Positions 5,690-9,060 of a stretch of 9,060 nt of DNA are shown in pieces; position 1 is the first letter of the stretch; each line of letters begins with the position of its first letter. The translations under genes and the position numbers were made by a program. The notes beneath the pieces were generated by a model, which saw only the letters and a program-made list of their open reading frames with translations, did no database searches and was not told where the DNA came from. Source of the stretch: Acidimicrobiaceae bacterium UBA2093 (GTDB taxonomy: Bacteria; Actinomycetota; Acidimicrobiia; Acidimicrobiales; Ilumatobacteraceae); NCBI GenBank assembly GCA_002331255.1, contig DCZD01000021.1:352-9411 (forward strand), read 5' to 3'.

Positions 5690-7912
5690 TCAGTCGGAGC
5701 CTTCTGCGACTCTCATTGTCACGGCCATCGTCGGGCGGTCGGATCCGCCCGACCTGATGTGCAGTGAGAGAAGTTCTCCAGAGAAGTGAGCGGGCGATTC
5801 GTAGTCGTCGCACACTTCAAGTCCGTCGTGACGACCCACCCACATACCGCCTGCAGCTGTCGTGACTCCCGGGAAGAAGAACATGGCCGTAAACGTTCCG
5901 CGTGCCACGCTTGCCCCGTCGACCGACAGTGTGAGTGCACCACCGCGGACCATCATCACTTCGATCACGTGCGAGCCGATGCCTAGGTGACCACTCTGTA
6001 GCGACATGCGTTGCTTTCCATGCACGGCGTCGAACCGAACAGCACCGCGAACAACACGCAATGCCCAACCACCTTGGTGGTCTCCGAACGCGGCAAGTAC
6101 ACCACTTTCAGAAGTCGATGCACACGTGATGGTCGCGGTCATTGTGAAACCCCCGAGCATCATCGGCACACGGCCAGCCGCGACGGGTACATCAGACGGC
6201 TCATAGATCATCAATCGAGGCAGCGGATACTCACCGGGATGCATCGGATAATTCGCCGCTGGATCGAACAGTGGGAACACGTTGTTTTCCGTTGCGACAT
6301 CGACCCACAGAGATTCAAGCTCGCGCACCTTGTCCGGGAGTTGCCCAGCTAAATCGGTCGACTCAGAGAAGTCCTCGTCGAGGTTGAATAATTGCCAGGT
6401 GTCGTCGTCATACTTGTGACTTCCGGTGATGAAAGCACGCTCGTTGAAGAGCGGCGACACGAAGTTGGTGGTGGCCTTCCACCCATCGCTGTAGATAGAG
6501 CGGGAGCCATGCATCTCGAAGTACTGCGTGGTGCGATGTTCCGAAACATCTGCACGGTCGAACGTTGCCGATGCATCGGCTCCGTCAATGCGCTGCTGTA
6601 TGACACCGTCCACGACATCTGGCATGGAGAGTCCACACGCCGACAGCAGCGTCGGCGTCAGGTCGACTGCATGCATGAATTGCGAACGCACAGCTCCACG
6701 ATCAGCGATGCGGCTTGGCCACCGCACAACGAGTGGTGCACGTACTCCGCCGAGCCACGAATACCGCTTCCACAACTGGAACGGTGCATTCCCCGCCCAC
6801 GCCCAGCCCCATGGATAATGGTTTGTGTGGTTCGGTCCACCAATGTCATCGATGTTCGCGAGTGCTTCTTCGATGGTTGCATGCTCACCCAACCATGAGG
6901 CCGACTCATTCAACGTGCCGTGCACCCCACCTTCACTGCTTGTTCCATTGTCAGACATCACCATGACGACTGTGTTGTCAGCCAGGTCATGCTTGTCGAG
7001 ATAGTTCAGTATCCGGCCAATCTGCGCGTCGGTGTGCGTCACAAACCCGGCGAACACTTCCATGTATCGACAGAACAAGCGGCGTTCACCTTCGGACAAA
7101 CTTGACCACTGTTGCACCCACTCCGGACGTGGCGTGTTGACGGTGCCCTTCGGAATGATGCCCATCTCCAACTGACGCGCATAAATGCCGTTACGCATGT
7201 CCTCCCAACCGCCATCGAATGCTCCCGCGTAGGGTGCGAACCATTCACGCGACACATGGTGTGGTGCATGCGCAGCACCCGTCGCAAACCAACACAAGAA
7301 CGGCTTGTCCGGTGCTGCATGTCGTTGGTTGCGAATCATGTTGATTGCCTGGTCGGCGAGATCTTCGGTGAGGTGATAGCCGTCGTGTTGCGGAATCTCG
7401 ATCGGCGTGTTGTCGCGCACCAACTCGGGCGACCAATGATTCGTCTCTGCACCGAGAAAGCCGTAGTAACGCTCGAAGCCAAGACCCAGTGGCCAACGCT
7501 CGAATGGACCAGCCGACGAATACTCAGCTTGCGGTGTGAGATGCCACTTGCCAACTGCGAACGTGTTGTAGCCGTTGTCGCGCAGAATTCGCGGCAGTGC
7601 TGCTGCCGACTTCGGAATGCGACCGTTGTATCCCGGCAGCGCAAATGATGTCTCCTGAGTGGCACCAACTCCGACTGCATGATGATTGCGACCAGTCATG
7701 AGAGCGGCGCGTGTCGATGAGCAGATCGACGTCACATGAAAACGGTTGTATCGCAAACCTTCGGCGGCCAACCGATCGATGTTCGGGGTGTTGATCGGCG
7801 AGCCGAAACAGCCAAGCTGTCCGAACCCCACGTCGTCGAGCACGATCACCACGATGTTGGGTGCGCTCTCTACAGGCTTCGGATATGGGATGTAGCGGGG
7901 TTCCACGGACAT
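5690..7912 (-). CDS. Type I (formylglycine-dependent) sulfatase, arylsulfatase-like
   Basis: The 740-residue product belongs to the alkaline phosphatase/sulfatase superfamily and resembles large actinobacterial arylsulfatases such as mycobacterial AtsA. It would hydrolyse sulfate esters. Metal ligands and catalytic residues are visible: D26 and D27 (LDDVGFG), the nucleophile C64 in CSSTRAALMTGR, K122 and H124 (GKWHL), H215 (HAPHHV), D321 and N322 (SDNG) and K382. C64 must be converted to formylglycine. The usual CxPxR motif here has serine for proline, which is unusual. After the catalytic core, residues of about 580-720 look like a beta-sandwich (ConA/laminin-G-like), as in this subfamily. 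No signal peptide is seen, so it is probably cytoplasmic. The ATG has no clear ribosome site, but a TANNNT element lies at -12 to -7, suggesting leaderless translation. No maturase gene is in the window. A phosphoester or phosphonate ester substrate cannot be excluded. Confidence 0.9.
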   Translation of the reverse strand: MSVEPRYIPYPKPVESAPNIVVIVLDDVGFGQLGCFGSPINTPNIDRLAAEGLRYNRFHVTSICSSTRAALMTGRNHHAVGVGATQETSFALPGYNGRIPKSAAALPRILRDNGYNTFAVGKWHLTPQAEYSSAGPFERWPLGLGFERYYGFLGAETNHWSPELVRDNTPIEIPQHDGYHLTEDLADQAINMIRNQRHAAPDKPFLCWFATGAAHAPHHVSREWFAPYAGAFDGGWEDMRNGIYARQLEMGIIPKGTVNTPRPEWVQQWSSLSEGERRLFCRYMEVFAGFVTHTDAQIGRILNYLDKHDLADNTVVMVMSDNGTSSEGGVHGTLNESASWLGEHATIEEALANIDDIGGPNHTNHYPWGWAWAGNAPFQLWKRYSWLGGVRAPLVVRWPSRIADRGAVRSQFMHAVDLTPTLLSACGLSMPDVVDGVIQQRIDGADASATFDRADVSEHRTTQYFEMHGSRSIYSDGWKATTNFVSPLFNERAFITGSHKYDDDTWQLFNLDEDFSESTDLAGQLPDKVRELESLWVDVATENNVFPLFDPAANYPMHPGEYPLPRLMIYEPSDVPVAAGRVPMMLGGFTMTATITCASTSESGVLAAFGDHQGGWALRVVRGAVRFDAVHGKQRMSLQSGHLGIGSHVIEVMMVRGGALTLSVDGASVARGTFTAMFFFPGVTTAAGGMWVGRHDGLEVCDDYESPAHFSGELLSLHIRSGGSDRPTMAVTMRVAEGSD

Positions 7913-7918
7913 GCTGAG

Positions 7919-7924
7919 AACCTA
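7919..7924 (-). promoter_or_regulatory. Candidate -10 element for leaderless sulfatase transcript
   Basis: On the minus strand TAGGTT, fitting the actinobacterial TANNNT pattern, lies six bases before the sulfatase ATG. If transcription starts at the A of ATG, the element sits exactly at -12 to -7. No ribosome site competes with this reading. The region 17 bases upstream (TTCAGG) is a poor -35 match, as is common for such promoters. Confidence 0.4.
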
Positions 7925-7933
7925 GACCGCCCT

Positions 7934-7971
7934 GGGAAACCCCTGAAAATAAAGGGGATCAGAAATTTCCC
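7934..7971. repeat. Nested inverted repeats in the divergent intergenic region
   Basis: Between the sulfatase and the divergent exported-protein gene, an outer pair GGGAAA (7934-7939) / TTTCCC (7966-7971) encloses an inner pair CCCCT (7940-7944) / AGGGG (7953-7957). The inner loop is eight bases, and an eight-base bulge separates the inner and outer right arms. It overlaps the -35 position of the proposed sulfatase promoter, so it could be an operator. Short arms make chance possible. Confidence 0.3.
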
Positions 7972-8028
7972 GACATTCTTCGAAAAAAGTGTCCGCACCC
8001 CGCGGGCTGGTGACTCCTCACTTATGCA

Positions 8029-8043
8029 AGGCCACGATGGCCT
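8029..8043 (+). promoter_or_regulatory. Short perfect palindrome/hairpin before the exported-protein gene
   Basis: AGGCCA-CGA-TGGCCT is a perfect 6-bp inverted repeat with a three-base centre, ending eight bases before the GAGAAGGA ribosome site at 8051-8058. It could be an operator or a 5' leader stem that tunes translation. No function is established. Confidence 0.35.
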
Positions 8044-8065
8044 CGCACACGAGAAGGAAAACACC

Positions 8066-8764
8066 ATGAACACCTCAACCCGCAAGAAGATCATCACCGT
8101 CGCCGGAGCCCTCGCAATCGCTGGAGCCCTCGTCGCCGGAGTGATCGCCAACGGATCCGACACCAACGAGTCCGCAACCATCGACCAGATCGCCGAGTTC
8201 GAAGCCATGTTGAACGACGGAGTCATTGACCAGGGAACACTCGAGACATTCTTGAATGATGTGAAGGAAGTGACCAACGAGAACGCAACGAACACGAGCG
8301 GCTCGCAAGTCGCAAAGCCCTCAGAGCCACAGCTCGATGCAAAGGTCACCGTGAAGGACGATGCGCCCTCAGCGACGAGCGACAAGTCAGCCGAGTCAGC
8401 GCCAGTTGACCGCCAGACGGGTGGCTCCGCCGCAACCGACACTGCACGGCAACCTTCTGCTCCGGCGAGCGATCAAGCTGGCGCTGCGACAGTCATCGAC
8501 GAAACAAGTGCGACCCAACCTGCGCAGGAAGTTGCGTCAGATGGAAGCGCGGCGCAGGAACCAGCCGCTCAGAGCGGCACGACCTCGACGATTCCGCAGT
8601 GGTTGCTCGATGCGACCAAGTCGACCAACTCGGGTGTCCTGGATCTGTACAAGTCCTGGCAGTCGAACGGTGGAACATTCAGTGGAATCACGAGCACGAC
8701 GGTTCCCACCCAGCCGACTGTTCCGTCATACAACGAGATCTGTCGCCGTCTCGGTACCTGCTGA
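8066..8764 (+). CDS. Exported or membrane-anchored Ser/Ala/Thr/Pro-rich protein of unknown function
   Basis: I do not recognise this gene. The ATG at 8066 has GAGAAGGA eight bases upstream, giving 232 residues. The reading frame is open further upstream, but without a better start. Residues 1-8 are basic (TRKK) and 9-28 are hydrophobic, a signal peptide or membrane anchor with no lipobox cysteine. A short acidic helical stretch follows (about 36-72, IDQIAEFEAMLNDGVIDQGT). A disordered linker rich in Ser, Ala, Thr, Pro, Gln and Asp runs from about 75 to 175. A more structured tail follows, with PQWLLDATKS and VLDLYKSWQSNGG (177-203) and a Thr/Pro stretch. The extreme C-terminus, EICRRLGTC, holds the only two cysteines (226 and 232), well placed for a disulfide. 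A 10-base direct repeat in the signal region (8105-8114 and 8123-8132) encodes repeated AGAL. The gene stands alone between a divergent neighbour and its own terminator. Confidence 0.8.
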   Translation: MNTSTRKKIITVAGALAIAGALVAGVIANGSDTNESATIDQIAEFEAMLNDGVIDQGTLETFLNDVKEVTNENATNTSGSQVAKPSEPQLDAKVTVKDDAPSATSDKSAESAPVDRQTGGSAATDTARQPSAPASDQAGAATVIDETSATQPAQEVASDGSAAQEPAAQSGTTSTIPQWLLDATKSTNSGVLDLYKSWQSNGGTFSGITSTTVPTQPTVPSYNEICRRLGTC

Positions 8765-8787
8765 TCACACAACATCTCCCAAGCAGG

Positions 8788-8821
8788 CAAGTGCCCCGCA
8801 CCAATAGGTGTGGGGCACTTG
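8788..8821 (+). terminator. Rho-independent terminator after the exported-protein gene
   Basis: A 15-bp stem containing one G-U pair (arms 8788-8802 and 8807-8821, AATA loop) is followed by TCTTTAT on the plus strand. It starts 24 bases after the stop. The T-run favours the plus strand, but it sits between convergent genes and may also help end the ilvC transcript, although the minus-strand side is not T-rich. Confidence 0.85.
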
Positions 8822-8869
8822 TCTTTATACGAGTTGTTGTCGATGACCTACGTCAACGACATTCGCGGC

Positions 8870-9060
8870 TCAACCGCCGGAGGCTTCGCTGACCTTCTGC
8901 TTGCCAGCTGAGATCCACGGCATCATCGAGCGCAGGCGCTTGCCCACTTCTTCAATCTGATGCTTGGCACCAGCATCACGCAATGCGTTGAAATTGGCAC
9001 GACCGGTCTCGCTCTCCTTGATCCACTCACGTGCAAACTTGCCGCTTTGGATTTCTTTCA
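8870..9060 (-). CDS. ilvC: IlvC, ketol-acid reductoisomerase (partial, C-terminal end only)
   Basis: This is the last 62-63 codons of the NADP-dependent ketol-acid reductoisomerase, the second common step of valine, leucine and isoleucine synthesis in the cytoplasm. The visible part is the end of the knotted C-terminal helical domain. IQSGKFAREWIKES, FNALRD, HQIEEVGKRLRSMMPW and the loose tail SAGKQKVSEASGG match the usual IlvC ending. The stop TGA is at 8872-8870. The N-terminal Rossmann domain and the start lie beyond the right edge. It converges on the exported-protein gene across a shared terminator region and has no evident link to the phosphate or sulfatase genes. Confidence 0.93.
   Translation of the reverse strand, partial: KEIQSGKFAREWIKESETGRANFNALRDAGAKHQIEEVGKRLRSMMPWISAGKQKVSEASGG

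Noticed and set aside
5660..5690. Candidate promoter (TATACG at 5665-5660, minus strand) and a 6-bp hairpin AACCTG/CAGGTT at 5669-5690 between sulfatase and exporter
   Set aside because: No acceptable -35 accompanies the -10-like sequence, and the hairpin is short, has a 10-base loop, overlaps the sulfatase stop and lacks a T-run; neither can be supported.
5690..7912. Possibility that the sulfatase-like gene is a phosphate-starvation phosphatase of the pst regulon
   Set aside because: No PHO box is seen upstream, and the sequence follows arylsulfatases more closely than phosphonate monoester hydrolases; proximity to pst alone is not enough.
7736..8065. Extension of the exported protein upstream to 7736
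   Set aside because: This would run antisense through the sulfatase start and place the clear GAGAAGGA ribosome site and signal peptide internally.
7870..8442. A 190-codon open frame on the minus strand opposite the exported-protein gene
   Set aside because: The plus-strand gene has a ribosome site, signal-like N-terminus and terminator; the reverse frame runs across the intergenic region into the sulfatase start and has no supporting signals.

Overview
The window looks like a stretch of actinobacterial chromosome. By eye the base composition is moderately G+C-rich, and there are strong GGAGG-type ribosome sites, ATGA stop/start overlaps, a Streptomyces-like PHO box and a probable leaderless gene. 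The small Cys-containing module at the N-terminus of PstS reminds me of secreted proteins of Acidimicrobiia (Ilumatobacter and freshwater relatives). That placement rests on memory and inference and would need a database search. No mobile element, CRISPR array, tRNA or rRNA was seen.

Layout. From 1 to 3477, all on the minus strand, lies the high-affinity phosphate uptake operon, transcribed pstS-pstC-pstA-pstB. pstB runs off the left edge. pstC/pstA and pstA/pstB overlap. pstS is separated from pstC by a 10-bp perfect hairpin that probably sets a higher dose of the binding protein. A PHO box made of two 11-bp direct repeats (3572-3593) lies upstream of pstS.

From 3605 to 5589 (minus) is a two-gene ABC exporter of the MacB/LolCDE type: a GTG-started ATPase followed by an FtsX-domain permease with an ATGA overlap. 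From 5690 to 7912 (minus) is a large cytoplasmic type I sulfatase with all usual active-site residues except that the modification motif reads C-S-S-T-R. It may be read from a leaderless promoter.

From 8066 to 8764 (plus, divergent from the sulfatase) is a small exported Ser/Ala/Thr/Pro-rich protein of unknown function, ending in a strong terminator at 8788-8821. At the right edge (8870-9060, minus) is the C-terminal end of ketol-acid reductoisomerase (ilvC).

The pst genes form one phosphate-starvation unit. The exporter, the sulfatase and ilvC look like independent neighbours. The least explained items are the exported repeat-poor protein with its terminal cysteine pair, the extra PstS module, the non-consensus sulfatase motif, and the nested inverted repeats in the divergent intergenic region.
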